Both the position numbers and the translations under genes were made by a program. Source: an uncultured Muribaculaceae bacterium (GTDB lineage Bacteria > Bacteroidota > Bacteroidia > Bacteroidales > Muribaculaceae). From it: 64,000 bases of DNA. This document shows, piece after piece, positions 33,532-42,991 of this stretch. Location of the stretch: the NCBI GenBank assembly GCA_947179295.1, contig CAMXAZ010000002.1:52180-116179 (forward strand). Reading direction: 5' to 3'. Under the pieces are notes generated by a model. That model did no database searches. It was not told the origin of the DNA and worked only from the letters and a program-made list of their open reading frames with translations. The first letter of the stretch is position 1. Every line of letters begins with the position of its first letter.

Positions 33532-34281
33532 GTGAAAGTAAAAAAAGTATTAGTTTCCCAGCCGAAGCCTGCTTCCGACAAATCTCCCTACTATGATATA
33601 GCAGAAAAGTATGGGGTTGAAATTGTATTCCGGCCTTTTATTAAAGTAGAAGGGCTTACAGCTAAGGAATTTCGTCAGTCTAAGATAGCAATTACCGATT
33701 TTTCGGCAATTATCTTTACAGCCCGCACTGCTATTGACCATTTCTTCCGCCTCTGTGAGGAAATGAGAGTCACAATCCCTGACACCATGAAATATTTCTG
33801 CACCACAGAGTCGATAGCTCTCTATCTGCAGAAATACATAGTCTACCGCAAACGCAAGATCTTCCACGGCGAGACCGGCAAGCTCGACGGCCTCATGTCA
33901 TTGCTGATCAAGCACAAGAAGGAACGCTTCCTCTACATCGTGTCTGATGTCCACAAGGAAGACACAAGCATCCTCGACAGCAACGGCATCAACTACACAA
34001 AGGCAGTCATGTATCGCACAGTCTCGAACGACTTCGGTCCTGACGAGAAGTTCGATTATGACATGCTCCTTTTCTTCAGTCCTTCGGGAATCAACTCCCT
34101 GCTCAAGAACTTCCCCGGATTCGAGCAGAACGACATCCGCATCGGATGCTTCGGCGGAACAACCGCACAGGCCGTGCGCGATGCAGGCCTGCGCCTCGAC
34201 CTCGAAGCTCCGTCCGTGAAAGCTCCCTCGATGACCGCAGCGCTTGACAACTTCCTGAAAGAGGACGCCAAGAACGGATAA
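33532..34281 (+). CDS. hemD: Uroporphyrinogen-III synthase
   Basis: Closes and inverts ring D of hydroxymethylbilane in tetrapyrrole synthesis. The 249-residue length and the two-lobed pattern (strand LVSQPKP at the start, TARTAIDHF, then LFFSPSGINSLLKNF and GCFGGTTAQAV) fit HemD. The frame starts with GTG at 33532; no in-frame ATG precedes it. It lies between DUF4271 and rnpA on the same strand. Confidence 0.85.
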   Translation: MKVKKVLVSQPKPASDKSPYYDIAEKYGVEIVFRPFIKVEGLTAKEFRQSKIAITDFSAIIFTARTAIDHFFRLCEEMRVTIPDTMKYFCTTESIALYLQKYIVYRKRKIFHGETGKLDGLMSLLIKHKKERFLYIVSDVHKEDTSILDSNGINYTKAVMYRTVSNDFGPDEKFDYDMLLFFSPSGINSLLKNFPGFEQNDIRIGCFGGTTAQAVRDAGLRLDLEAPSVKAPSMTAALDNFLKEDAKNG

Positions 34282-34312
34282 CAACCCCTCCTCTCCAATT
34301 CAATTCGCACTT

Positions 34313-34729
34313 ATGCTCGGCCTCAGGCTCTATAAGATAGAAAAACTTCGCAGCGAGATTGCAATCGGTCAGCTATTTGACCGCAGCAATCCCGCTGCCT
34401 TGTCTGTTATGGCCTACCCCTTGAGGGCGGTATGGACTGTCAACACAGCCCGCAGGTCGGCATCATGCCCTCAGTTCCTGATCGCAGTTCCGAAGAAAAA
34501 ACTGCGCCATGCCGTGGACCGAGTCTACATGCGCCGCCGCATCCGCGAGGCCTACCGCATCAACCGCCACCTCATACCGCGCGACCTCCCGCTTGACATT
34601 GCCTTTGTCTACGTAGCCTCTGACCTCCAGACCTACGCCACGGTCGAAAAATCAGTGATCCGCATCCTCACCCGCATCTCCCAGGCTCTCGCCGCCTCCG
34701 CAGCCCAAGGCGAATCAGCAAACTCCTGA
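34313..34729 (+). CDS. rnpA: Ribonuclease P protein component
   Basis: Protein subunit that binds RNase P RNA for tRNA 5' processing. The 138-residue protein contains the RNR-type basic helix ([14 protein letters not shown] near residue 68). A longer N-terminus than in Proteobacteria is common in this phylum. It is followed after 4 bases by yidD, the usual gene order in bacteria. Confidence 0.92.
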   Translation: MLGLRLYKIEKLRSEIAIGQLFDRSNPAALSVMAYPLRAVWTVNTARRSASCPQFLIAVPKKKLRHAVDRVYMRRRIREAYRINRHLIPRDLPLDIAFVYVASDLQTYATVEKSVIRILTRISQALAASAAQGESANS

Positions 34730-34733
34730 AAAC

Positions 34734-34955
34734 TTGCGCCTCTTGATCCGTCGCCTCCTCATATTGCCGATCCGCTTCTATCAGCTGTGCATCTCTCCCA
34801 TGTTTCCCGCAGCCTGTCGGTTCACGCCCACATGCAGCCAATATGCCGTCGAGGCGATAACCCGCCACGGTCCCGTTCGCGGTCTCTGGCTCGCCATGAA
34901 GCGCATTGGCCGTTGCCACCCCTGGGGAGGCTCAGGCTATGACCCCGTCCCCTGA
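34734..34955 (+). CDS. yidD: Membrane protein insertion efficiency factor
   Basis: A 73-residue YidD protein that assists YidC in membrane insertion. The conserved block [15 protein letters not shown] and the [10 protein letters not shown] end are intact. The frame opens with TTG at 34734, 4 bases after the rnpA stop; coupled translation is likely. Confidence 0.93.
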   Translation: MRLLIRRLLILPIRFYQLCISPMFPAACRFTPTCSQYAVEAITRHGPVRGLWLAMKRIGRCHPWGGSGYDPVP

Positions 34956-34961
34956 AAGGCT

Positions 34962-35588
34962 ATGAAATTCGATGCACACACCCACATCCTGCGCCGCAAC
35001 GCCCTCGTCAACCTCGATCCCGTCGACCTCCGGCCCGCGCGGCAGCTCCCCGGTCTCCGTCCATCCATCTCCGCTGCTCCTCTTCTGCGCCAAGGCTATA
35101 GCTATTCTGTTGGCATCCATCCCTGGAACGCCTCCCGCGTCACTCCCGCCGACCTGCGCCTGCTCAGCGCCCTTGCAGCCCAGCCGCAGGTCAAAGCCAT
35201 AGGCGAATGCGGCCTTGACCCCCTGCGGCAGAACTCTGACAACGCAGGCGGATCTATAGCAGACCGGCCCCTAACGGACAGAGCAAGCCTGATCAGCCTC
35301 CAGACCGATCTGCTTCGCTTGCATTTTGAACTTAGTGAACGCTGGTGCAAACCCCTCCTGCTCCATATCGTCAGGGCCTACCCTGAAATCATCGGACTCC
35401 GCCGTAAATGGAAACCTACACAGCCCTGGATCATACACGGCTTCCGTGGCAAACCGCAACTCGCGCGCCAGCTCCTCGCTGACGGATTCTACCTCTCGTT
35501 CGGAGCAAAATACAATCTCGAATCCTACGCCATCACCCCTCCTGACCGCCGTCTTCACGAGACCGACGCCATGCCTCCTCTTCAATAA
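34962..35588 (+). CDS. TatD-family metal-dependent hydrolase, shortened C-terminus
   Basis: Family members are metal-dependent nucleases or deacylases. Metal and catalytic motifs are visible: DAHTH (5-9), GIHPW, GECGLD, a LLHIVRA His, IIHGFRG, and a final ETD near residue 203. It stops only five residues after ETD, whereas family members usually continue for another helix or more. The 3' end overlaps the opposing queG gene by 56 bases, which suggests that the end was lost or that readers of the stop have shifted. Likely active but truncated. Confidence 0.8.
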   Translation: MKFDAHTHILRRNALVNLDPVDLRPARQLPGLRPSISAAPLLRQGYSYSVGIHPWNASRVTPADLRLLSALAAQPQVKAIGECGLDPLRQNSDNAGGSIADRPLTDRASLISLQTDLLRLHFELSERWCKPLLLHIVRAYPEIIGLRRKWKPTQPWIIHGFRGKPQLARQLLADGFYLSFGAKYNLESYAITPPDRRLHETDAMPPLQ

Positions 35589-36537
35589 TCCTCAACGCAT
35601 TGCGCTGCAGACCCGAAAGCTTGGTCCGCTTGATGGCCGAACGGCGGAAAATCGCTGAAAACTCCTCCTGCGTCATCTCTGCGATACGCTCCGCACACAG
35701 AGCGCCCACAGCCTCGCGGGGCCTGAACTCCTCGATCTCGCTCAGCGGCGAGACGCGGTTGTGCGGACATACACGCTGACACTCGTCGCAGCCATACACA
35801 TGACGGCCAAGGCGCACATCCTCCGGCAGTTCGCCGCGATATTCTATGGTGAGATACGACAGACATCTGCGGGCGTCAAGCGTCACCCTCCCGTCGGCTC
35901 CCGCGCTCAGAGCCTTGCCCGGACAGGCTTTCAGGCAGCGTCCGCACTCCCCGCAGGTTTCCAACCCGGTAGGCTCGTCAGGCTCCAGAGGCAGAGTGGT
36001 CAGAATTTCGCCGAGAAAGAAGCGCGACCCGGCCCCCGGCAGAATCAGCTGATTGTTAAGTCCGATGAAACCGAGGCCCGCCTTTACGGCCCAGTAGCGC
36101 TCTCTGAGAGGTGCCGTGTCGACACACACGCGGCATTCCGCCCCCGTCACACTGCTGATCTTCTCAGCCACCTCTGAAAGCCGCTTCCTGACCACATCAT
36201 GGTAGTCATCACCCAAGGCATATTCAGCCCACTGCAGCGGACGCATCTCTCCGGAGTCCTCAAGGTCTCCGCCGGAGCCGTCGGCGGCAGCGCCCTCATC
36301 ACTCGAATGGTAATTGAAGGCACATGAAATCACGCTCCGGGCCCCGTCGAGCAGACGGCGGGGATCGGAGCGCAGATCGTCATATTTTTCAAGATAAGCC
36401 ATCTCGCCGTGCTTCCCTTCGGAAATCCACGCGCGATAATCATCGGCAGAGGCTTCGTCTACCGGACGCACCCGCGCCACAGCCGAGCGAAACACCCCGG
36501 CTCCGGCAAGAAGCTCTTTGATCTCGGCCTTGGTCAT
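35533..36537 (-). CDS. queG: Epoxyqueuosine reductase
   Basis: Cobalamin- and Fe-S-dependent enzyme for the last step of queuosine synthesis in tRNA. The 334-residue length is typical. Two ferredoxin-like clusters are seen: CGECGRCLKACP (near 193-204) and CDECQRVCPHN with an upstream Cys (near 245-260). It follows the NodB gene by 9 bases. The need for B12 links it loosely to the riboswitch region at 46.5 kb. Confidence 0.93.
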   Translation of the reverse strand: MTKAEIKELLAGAGVFRSAVARVRPVDEASADDYRAWISEGKHGEMAYLEKYDDLRSDPRRLLDGARSVISCAFNYHSSDEGAAADGSGGDLEDSGEMRPLQWAEYALGDDYHDVVRKRLSEVAEKISSVTGAECRVCVDTAPLRERYWAVKAGLGFIGLNNQLILPGAGSRFFLGEILTTLPLEPDEPTGLETCGECGRCLKACPGKALSAGADGRVTLDARRCLSYLTIEYRGELPEDVRLGRHVYGCDECQRVCPHNRVSPLSEIEEFRPREAVGALCAERIAEMTQEEFSAIFRRSAIKRTKLSGLQRNALRIIEEEAWRRSREDGGQEG

Positions 36538-36546
36538 AAGATATTC

Positions 36547-37164
36547 TTACATAGGCAGCGGCAGAAACTCATAGCCCTGCTCCTTGAGCCACTCTATGGC
36601 CCGCGGAAGCGCATAGCGCATGTTGACATGAGCTTTCTTCGAATCGTGAAACACGATTATCGACCCGTTGCGGGCATAGCGCTTCACATTGTCGAGCACC
36701 TCCTCGCCGCTTACGCGTTTTGAATAGTCGCGCGTCACCAGATCATACATTATTATATTGTAGTGGCGCTTGATCAGGCTCGTCTGCAGCGGCGATATGA
36801 TGCCGTGGGGCGGACGGAAGAGTATCGAGCCGATGAGTCTGTCAGCCTCCGTGATGTCACGGAAAAAAGTCTTGGCATCGACCTTAAGCCCCTGCAGGTG
36901 GTGCATGGTGTGATTGCCGTAGGAGTGGCCGCGGCGTTTCACTTCCTCGAAAAGTTCGGGGTAGCGGCGCACGTTGTCGCCAACCATGAAAAACGTCGCC
37001 TTGACTCCGTAGCGGTCAAGCACATCAAGCACCCAAGGGGTCTCTTCGGGAATCGGGCCGTCGTCAAAAGTCAGATAGACGACCTTCTTCCCGCGTTGCA
37101 ATATACGCCATATGGCCTCTGTGAACAGAAGGCGGTAGAAAAATGGCGGTTGTTCGATCCACAT
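36547..37164 (-). CDS. NodB-family polysaccharide deacetylase
   Basis: A 205-residue deacetylase domain without signal peptide. Metal/catalytic motifs TFDDGP and H-x3-H (HTMHH) are complete, and a RPPHG motif is present near residue 118. It probably removes acetyl groups from an envelope glycan such as peptidoglycan. It lies in a leftward run between DUF2723 and queG with small gaps. Confidence 0.88.
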   Translation of the reverse strand: MWIEQPPFFYRLLFTEAIWRILQRGKKVVYLTFDDGPIPEETPWVLDVLDRYGVKATFFMVGDNVRRYPELFEEVKRRGHSYGNHTMHHLQGLKVDAKTFFRDITEADRLIGSILFRPPHGIISPLQTSLIKRHYNIIMYDLVTRDYSKRVSGEEVLDNVKRYARNGSIIVFHDSKKAHVNMRYALPRAIEWLKEQGYEFLPLPM

Positions 37165-37207
37165 ATGCGCTCTGTCAGCTTATTGTAGCTTGTCTGATAA
37201 GCTGCTG

Positions 37208-40200
37208 TTACTTCTGAAGTATCGAGACTATGCGGTCGAAGTTGATTCCAAGATCGGTCAGACGCTCTATCATCTTCTCGGTGTCACCGCCGGCATCGCT
37301 CAGGTCCTGAAGCAGATAGACCATATAGTAGGTCTCGATGAACTTGTCGGTCTGCGGCAGAGTGGAGTATTGCCAGGGGTTGAGGCTCTGGTAATACTTC
37401 ACGTTCTTGCCATAGCGCATGAGTTCGTTTTCAAGCAGCTCGACCGCACGGGCCGATGCCTCCTTGTTGCCGGTCGCTATGCCGATGCGGGCATAGATCT
37501 GGGCCATTCTCTGAGGCACCTGAATGGCGTAGGGCGATGCTGCTTCGGGCAGCTTCTCTTCCATGAGTTTCAGCAGATTGAGCGCCTTGGCGTAGCGGTC
37601 GGCCTTGAACTCGGCGAGTCCCTGGCGCGCTTTGTCATCAAGCTCTGCCACGGTGTCGGCTCTCTCGGCCATAGCCGCCTCGTTGATCATTCCGGTGGCT
37701 GCGGAGATGATATATGAGCGGGTTGTGGTCACCATCTTGCGCACGGTCTCGTCGAGGTAGATCTGGCTTGGATCTGTCACTTTGTCCAGTCCTCCCCAGC
37801 GGAATTTCTCGGTGATGTTGCGGTAGGCCTTGTCGGTGTTGACGGCCGAGATCTCATAGTCGCCGTTTTCATCGTTGCGCACCGGTGTCACCTCGTAGGC
37901 CATACCGGTGGAGCGCATGTAGGGCTGGAGGGCCAGATAATAGTCCGAAGGCACGGTCGATGCGAAGTAGATCGGGTTTTTCCATCCGTTTTTCACCGAA
38001 GTGGCGAGCATGTCGAGCGAAAGCACCTGGCTGAGGGTCAGACCGCCGTGGCGCATTGCCTCGCGGTCATTGGTCATGTTGGCCTGGATGGCAGTGTCAG
38101 CCATGTCTGCCTCATGCTCGGAGATGCGTCCGGCTTTGACTGCGGCGGGGATGTCGACGGGGATGATGAAGTTGTTGTAGTCCATCATCGGGGCTCCCCA
38201 GGGGTTCTCGCTCGACTTCTTGTCATAGAGCTGGCGCAGGGCGGTGAAGATGTTGACCGGAGTGGTGTCACATTCGGCCGAGAAGTAGTTGAAGTTCATG
38301 CGGTCATACCCGTAGTCTTCAGGCTTGGCCAGGGTCTCGATTCCGGCAGCCTCGTAGGAGGGGTGCTTGACCTGGTTGGCATACCAGTCGGTGGTCAGAT
38401 ACGAGAGGTTGACCACTTTCACGTCTGTGCGGTGGCCTTCTACTTCCTGGGCATACCAAAGGGGGAAGGTGTCGTTGTCGCCGTTGGTGAATATGATACC
38501 GTTTTCGTCAACGGAGTCAAGATAGTTCATGCCGAAGTCGCGGGTCACGTAGCGGCCTGAGCGGTCATGGTCGTCCCAGGTCTGCGAAACCATCTGCAAG
38601 GGCACTGCAAGGCCTACGAAGCAGGCGAAAATCGCGGTACCCAACTGCTTTTTAGCGCCGGTCTCGGACGTTTTCTTGTCTTTGAGAAGCTCGTTGAGGA
38701 GCGCCCACAGGCCGGCCACACCCATGCCTACCCAGATGGCGAAGGCGTAGAACGATCCGGCGAATGCGTAGTCGCGTTCGCGCGGCTGGGTCGGAGTCTG
38801 GTTCAGATAGAGCACAATGGCGATGCCGGTCATGAAGAAGAGGAAGAAGATCACCCAGAACTGCTCTATGCCTCGCTTCGAGGTGAATGCCTGCCAGCCG
38901 AGGCCTATGATGCCCATCAGGAGCGGGAGCATGAAGAAGACGTTGTGTCCCTTGTTGCCCTCGCCGTCGCTGTAAGGCAGCAGGCTCTGGTCGCCGAGGC
39001 GCGGATTGTCAATGAAGGGGATGCCTGAGATCCAGTTGCCGTGGTTGACCTCGCCGTTGCCCTGGATGTCGTTCTGGCGTCCTGCGAAGTTCCACATGAA
39101 GTAGCGCCAGTACATGTGGTTGAGCTGGTAGACGAGGAAGAAGCGCAGGCTCTCGCCCATAGTAGGTTTCACAAGCATTTCTGTCTGCAGCGGCTGCCCG
39201 TTGCGCATATACTTGGTGGCTTCTACCGGCTTGCCGTGCAGACCGCCGATCCAGTCGCTGTAAGCTGCGGCATGGGCTCCGCTGTAGATGCGCGGGAAGA
39301 GCATGTTCAGCTCAGGAGCCATCACGTAGTCTTTCTTGTAGCCGGTGATCTCGTAGTGGTCAGGCTGGTCTTCGGAGGTCTTGACTGTCTTGGCGTAGAT
39401 CGGACGGCCTTCTTTATACATAGGTGTGACCTCGCCGTTGTCTTTCACGTCATAGACCACGCGCGACTGGTGGGTCTGGCCGTAGAAGAGCGGGCGTTCG
39501 CCGTACTGCTCGCGGTTGAGATAGGAGGCGAGGGCGAATACGTTGTCAGGCGCGTTCTGGTTCATAGGCGGGTTGGCGCTGGCGCGTATGAGCAGCAGGG
39601 CATATGACGAGTAGCCGATGAAGATCACAAAGATGCTCATCACCACAAGGTTCAGAATGCGCACCGGAAGTTTCTTGGCGAGGAAGAGATAGGCTATGAC
39701 TCCGGCCATGATGATCACCGGTATCAGCATACTGTCGCCTATGAAGGGGATGCCTGAGAAGAAAATGCTCAGTATGACGCTCAGGCGGATCTTGCCAACG
39801 CTCTTCTGCTTGTAGAGCTCGCTGATGGCCCAGATGAAGCAGCTGACAGCGAGGATGGCGTAGATCAGTACGCCGACATTGTAGCTGCATCCGATCACGT
39901 TGACGAAGAAGAGTTCGAAATACTGCGACACTTCGATGAAGCCCGGCACGAGTCCGTAGAGGATCAGGCCCACCACAATGGCTGAGAAGGCCAGAGCAAT
40001 CAGCGAGCCTTTGGCGGTGGTGTTCTTCCACAGACGGTAGTAGATTACCAGGCCGATGGCGGGGATACACAGAAGGTTCAGAAGGTGGACGGCGATCGAG
40101 ATGCCGATCACGTAGGCTATGAGTATCAGATACTTGTCGCTGTGAGGCTGTTCGGCGCGGTTTTCCCATTTCAGAATGAGCCAGAACACCAGTGCGGTGC

Positions 40201-40663
40201 AGAATGAGGAGAAGGCATAGACCTCACCCTCGACTGCCGAAAACCAGAAGGTGTCACTCCAGGTGTAGGCCAATGCGCCGCAGATGCCCGATCCGAAGAT
40301 CACCATCATCTGCACGAGGCTGATTTCGGTGGCGTCGTCCTTGACCGTCAGCCTCTTGACCAGATGGGTGATGGTCCAGAACAGTAGCAGTATGGTGCCT
40401 GCCGAGAGCAGGGCCGACATGGAGTTGACCATTACGGCTACCTTGCTGACATCGCCGAAGGCGAAGTTGACAAAGAAGCGGGCGGCAAGCATGAAGATCG
40501 GGTTGCCCGGCGGGTGTCCGACCTCAAGTTTATAGCCTTGCGAGATAAATTCCGGGCAGTCCCAGAAACTTGCTGTAGGCTCGATGGTGAGCAGGTAGGT
40601 CACCGCTGCGATCACGAAGCAGAGCCAGCCGAGCGAGTTGTTGATGAGGTTGTATCTCTTCAT
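37208..40663 (-). CDS. DUF2723 (GT-C/PMT-like) large membrane protein with TPR-like end
   Basis: An 1151-residue protein. The N-terminal part has about a dozen membrane helices and the DUF2723 signature near residues 30-60 (ASFWDCPEFIS and GHPPGNPIF). This resembles protein O-mannosyltransferases, so a GT-C glycosyltransferase role at the membrane is the usual proposal. The C-terminal about 450 residues are soluble, mixed, ending in a helical region with tetratricopeptide-like character. Present as a single gene in most Bacteroidales. Substrate unknown. Confidence 0.85.
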   Translation of the reverse strand: MKRYNLINNSLGWLCFVIAAVTYLLTIEPTASFWDCPEFISQGYKLEVGHPPGNPIFMLAARFFVNFAFGDVSKVAVMVNSMSALLSAGTILLLFWTITHLVKRLTVKDDATEISLVQMMVIFGSGICGALAYTWSDTFWFSAVEGEVYAFSSFCTALVFWLILKWENRAEQPHSDKYLILIAYVIGISIAVHLLNLLCIPAIGLVIYYRLWKNTTAKGSLIALAFSAIVVGLILYGLVPGFIEVSQYFELFFVNVIGCSYNVGVLIYAILAVSCFIWAISELYKQKSVGKIRLSVILSIFFSGIPFIGDSMLIPVIIMAGVIAYLFLAKKLPVRILNLVVMSIFVIFIGYSSYALLLIRASANPPMNQNAPDNVFALASYLNREQYGERPLFYGQTHQSRVVYDVKDNGEVTPMYKEGRPIYAKTVKTSEDQPDHYEITGYKKDYVMAPELNMLFPRIYSGAHAAAYSDWIGGLHGKPVEATKYMRNGQPLQTEMLVKPTMGESLRFFLVYQLNHMYWRYFMWNFAGRQNDIQGNGEVNHGNWISGIPFIDNPRLGDQSLLPYSDGEGNKGHNVFFMLPLLMGIIGLGWQAFTSKRGIEQFWVIFFLFFMTGIAIVLYLNQTPTQPRERDYAFAGSFYAFAIWVGMGVAGLWALLNELLKDKKTSETGAKKQLGTAIFACFVGLAVPLQMVSQTWDDHDRSGRYVTRDFGMNYLDSVDENGIIFTNGDNDTFPLWYAQEVEGHRTDVKVVNLSYLTTDWYANQVKHPSYEAAGIETLAKPEDYGYDRMNFNYFSAECDTTPVNIFTALRQLYDKKSSENPWGAPMMDYNNFIIPVDIPAAVKAGRISEHEADMADTAIQANMTNDREAMRHGGLTLSQVLSLDMLATSVKNGWKNPIYFASTVPSDYYLALQPYMRSTGMAYEVTPVRNDENGDYEISAVNTDKAYRNITEKFRWGGLDKVTDPSQIYLDETVRKMVTTTRSYIISAATGMINEAAMAERADTVAELDDKARQGLAEFKADRYAKALNLLKLMEEKLPEAASPYAIQVPQRMAQIYARIGIATGNKEASARAVELLENELMRYGKNVKYYQSLNPWQYSTLPQTDKFIETYYMVYLLQDLSDAGGDTEKMIERLTDLGINFDRIVSILQK

Positions 40664-40729
40664 TTTTGAGTTTGTGAAATGATGTGGAGGAGGGGAGAGC
40701 TAAAGAGGATTTCCGGTGGGGATAGAGTA

Positions 40730-41791
40730 TTAGAATTTGCGGATACCCATTACCTGGCGCACTTCTTCGAGAGTCTTGGCTGCGCGTTCGCGGGCGCGTT
40801 CCGCTCCCTGGCGCACTACGCGCGAGATGTAGGCCTCGTCGTTGCGGATGTCATGGTAGCGTTCGCGGATGGGGGTTGTGACTTTGAGTATGTCTTCGGC
40901 GAGCTGCTTTTTCATGTCGCCGTAGCGGATCGAGCAGTCGGCATATGCGTCGCGGTAACTCTGCACGATTTCCGGAGCGGAGGTCAGCTCCATGAGGGTG
41001 AGCAGATTTTCCACCGGCTGCGAGATGGGCTGGTTGGGTTCTTTGGGACCTTCGTCAGTCACGGCGCGCATCACTTTCTTGCGGAGCACCTTTTCCTCGT
41101 CGATAAGATAGATGCAGTTGCCTTCGCTCTTGCCCATCTTGCCTGAGCCGTCGAGGCCGGGCACTTTCACGGCATGGTCGCCGAAGTTGAAGTTTTCGGG
41201 TTCGGGGAAGAGGTCCACGCCGTAGAACGAATTGAATCTGCGGGCAAAACGGCGTGTGAGCTCCAGGTGCTGTTCCTGGTCTTTGCCTACGGGAACCTTG
41301 TGGGCCTTCTGTATCAGAATGTCTACGGCCATGAGGGTGGGGTAGGTGAGCAGACCGGCGTTTACGCGCTTGTTGGTGTCAGAGCCGATGATCTGCTTCT
41401 CGATATCATCGTCAGCGCCTGCGGCTCCGAGGCCGAGCTGCTTGCGGGCCTTGTCTTTGAAAGAGGCTGTGCGCAGGAGTTCGCCGATGCCCACGTGCAT
41501 GTTGAGCAGGAGATACATTTCTGAAATTTCTGGTACGTCGCTCTGCACGAAGATGGTCGCCTTTTCGGGGTCGATGCCGGCGGCGAGATATTCGGCAAGG
41601 ATATTCTTTACGTTCTCATGCAGCGCGTCGGGGTCCGGATTGGTGGTCAGGGCGTGGAGGTCGGCGATGAAGAACAGGCAGTCATAGTCGTTCTGCATCT
41701 TGACGAACTTGCTCAACGCTCCGTAATAGTTGCCAAGGTGAAGGTTTCCGGTGGCGCGGATGCCGGAGAGAACCACTTCTTTGTTGCTCAT
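40730..41791 (-). CDS. trpS: Tryptophan--tRNA ligase
   Basis: Class I aminoacyl-tRNA synthetase, 353 residues. The HIGH-equivalent is in GNLHLGNYYG (near residue 15) and the KMSKS-equivalent is KMGKS (near residue 212); the Ser-to-Gly change is common in TrpS. It lies 66 bases ahead of the DUF2723 gene on the same strand. Confidence 0.95.
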   Translation of the reverse strand: MSNKEVVLSGIRATGNLHLGNYYGALSKFVKMQNDYDCLFFIADLHALTTNPDPDALHENVKNILAEYLAAGIDPEKATIFVQSDVPEISEMYLLLNMHVGIGELLRTASFKDKARKQLGLGAAGADDDIEKQIIGSDTNKRVNAGLLTYPTLMAVDILIQKAHKVPVGKDQEQHLELTRRFARRFNSFYGVDLFPEPENFNFGDHAVKVPGLDGSGKMGKSEGNCIYLIDEEKVLRKKVMRAVTDEGPKEPNQPISQPVENLLTLMELTSAPEIVQSYRDAYADCSIRYGDMKKQLAEDILKVTTPIRERYHDIRNDEAYISRVVRQGAERARERAAKTLEEVRQVMGIRKF

Positions 41792-41851
41792 AATATGGTG
41801 ATGGTTAGATTGTTAGTGATGTCTTTAGCCCCAAGGAGGGCAATTTGGCTA

Positions 41852-41859
41852 CAAATTTA
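41852..41859 (-). promoter_or_regulatory. -7 element for trpS
   Basis: On the minus strand TAAATTTG (41859-41852) fits the consensus, 61 bases before the trpS start; no -33 TTTG at the right distance. The gap 41792-42185 (394 bases) otherwise holds the tandem repeat and the hicAB terminator, with no credible gene. Confidence 0.4.
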
Positions 41860-41974
41860 CAAAAAAGCTCCGTAACTGCCGAATAAAAACACGCCAAACT
41901 CTCTGAACAATCTCTTAATAAAGCAATTATAACACTTCACTCCCCCATCACCCTTTCCACCCCCGCATCATAGG

Positions 41975-42010
41975 TAACTCTTCACAATTAACTAACTCTT
42001 CAAAATTAAC
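41975..42010. repeat. Perfectly tandem 2 x 18-bp repeat
   Basis: TAACTCTTCACAATTAAC (41975-41992) is followed at once by a copy with a single change (A for C, 41993-42010). It lies in the gap between trpS and hicAB. Could be a regulator site or simple slippage. Confidence 0.7.
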
Positions 42011-42127
42011 CTATATAATGTACATAAGTGGCCGCTAAGGTAATCTTTGATACCACAGTCTAAATAAAAATATGATTTTCGATGACTTTCACCTGTCAGA
42101 CTGAATACATGCCGGGCTAACCAAAAA

Positions 42128-42152
42128 CACCCTCGTTAAAAAAACGAGGGTG
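42128..42152 (-). terminator. hicAB terminator
   Basis: A 10-bp perfect stem (CACCCTCGTT / AACGAGGGTG) with a 5-base A loop. On the minus strand it is followed by TTTTTGG and lies 34 bases after the hicB stop. Confidence 0.8.
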
Positions 42153-42185
42153 CATAGTCAGCGAGAACAATGTTTAGGTGTAAAA

Positions 42186-42593
42186 TCAAACAAGTTGAAG
42201 CTGACTTAATTCGTTACCGAAAGCGTGGAGGGCGTTCTGAATTTTCTGAGTAGTTTTAGGTGATGGATTACGGTAGCCGTTGGCATACTGAGAGAGTTGA
42301 GCCGCCGAGATTCCGGTGAGTTTAGACAGCCCGGCGAAGGTGAGTTTGCCGGCATAGTAGAGAAGAAACGAGGGGACATCATAAGCGAAAGAGAATTGGG
42401 CTTCGACAAACTCTTTGCCTTCCTCCTCAAATAATTTCTTCATATCATTGTAGGCTCGATTCCATTCATCCATAGCCTCGGCCACAGTTGCCCCCTCTCC
42501 AACAAGCCCATAAGGAAGATTTGCTTGTTCGTCCATATAGGAAGAATATGATCCGTCGTTTTCGCGGACAATGAAAACTTTTATAGTATTCAT
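42186..42593 (-). CDS. hicB: HicB-family antitoxin with helix-turn-helix
   Basis: A 135-residue protein with an N-terminal HicB fold (partial RNase H-like, residues 1-65) and a C-terminal XRE-type helix-turn-helix (about 85-130) for operator binding. It neutralises HicA. Gene order hicA then hicB with 73 bases between; the gap carries a weak hairpin (AGGAG/CTCCT) that might reduce or regulate hicB relative to hicA. Confidence 0.88.
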   Translation of the reverse strand: MNTIKVFIVRENDGSYSSYMDEQANLPYGLVGEGATVAEAMDEWNRAYNDMKKLFEEEGKEFVEAQFSFAYDVPSFLLYYAGKLTFAGLSKLTGISAAQLSQYANGYRNPSPKTTQKIQNALHAFGNELSQLQLV

Positions 42594-42666
42594 ATATTTG
42601 CTATTTATATTGATAACAATTTATATACAGATTTTGATTAAAAGGAGGGCCTTTCGCTCCTGCTTT

Positions 42667-42861
42667 TTAGATTTTGAGACCTGAGTCCCGGAGAATGCTT
42701 TTCAGAGTTCCTCGCTTGACATCGTCGCCGCCGTGATGGCTTGTCGGAAAAATCTTACCGGTGAGAGGGCTAAACCAAGCCGGGTGTCCTGCAATTTGTT
42801 TCCCTGTGATAGGATAACACCCTATTTTCCGGAGGAGTCGGTGTAGTTCGTTATATTTCAT
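42667..42861 (-). CDS. hicA: HicA-family mRNA interferase toxin
   Basis: A 64-residue double-stranded-RNA-binding-fold toxin that cleaves mRNA. The start is set at 42861 (Met-Lys-Tyr-Asn), 25 bases after the -7 element; a longer frame would run over the promoter. A late TSHHG and the RGTLKSILRD end match HicA, and an earlier GHP replaces the usual GSHH catalytic position. Works with hicB. Confidence 0.88.
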   Translation of the reverse strand: MKYNELHRLLRKIGCYPITGKQIAGHPAWFSPLTGKIFPTSHHGGDDVKRGTLKSILRDSGLKI

Positions 42862-42885
42862 TGTTCTCTTGTCTGATTTACACCA

Positions 42886-42916
42886 CAAAGATAATGCTAT
42901 TATTTTTAATAGCAAA
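42886..42916 (-). promoter_or_regulatory. hicAB promoter with embedded operator-like palindrome
   Basis: On the minus strand TTTG (42916-42913) and TATCTTTG (42893-42886) are 19 bases apart. Between them lies a 7-bp inverted repeat (GCTATTA 42896-42902, TAATAGC 42907-42913, 4-base spacer), where a HicB dimer bound would block RNA polymerase. Confidence 0.7.
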
Positions 42917-42991
42917 ATTAGAATCGCAATTATTTTTCAAAAAACACGGCTCTTTTATTTGCCCGATTTGCACTGAATCGGGTAATAGGGC

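Noticed and set aside
41098..41160. KMGKS instead of KMSKS in TrpS as a defect
   Set aside because: This variant is common in functional tryptophanyl-tRNA synthetases.
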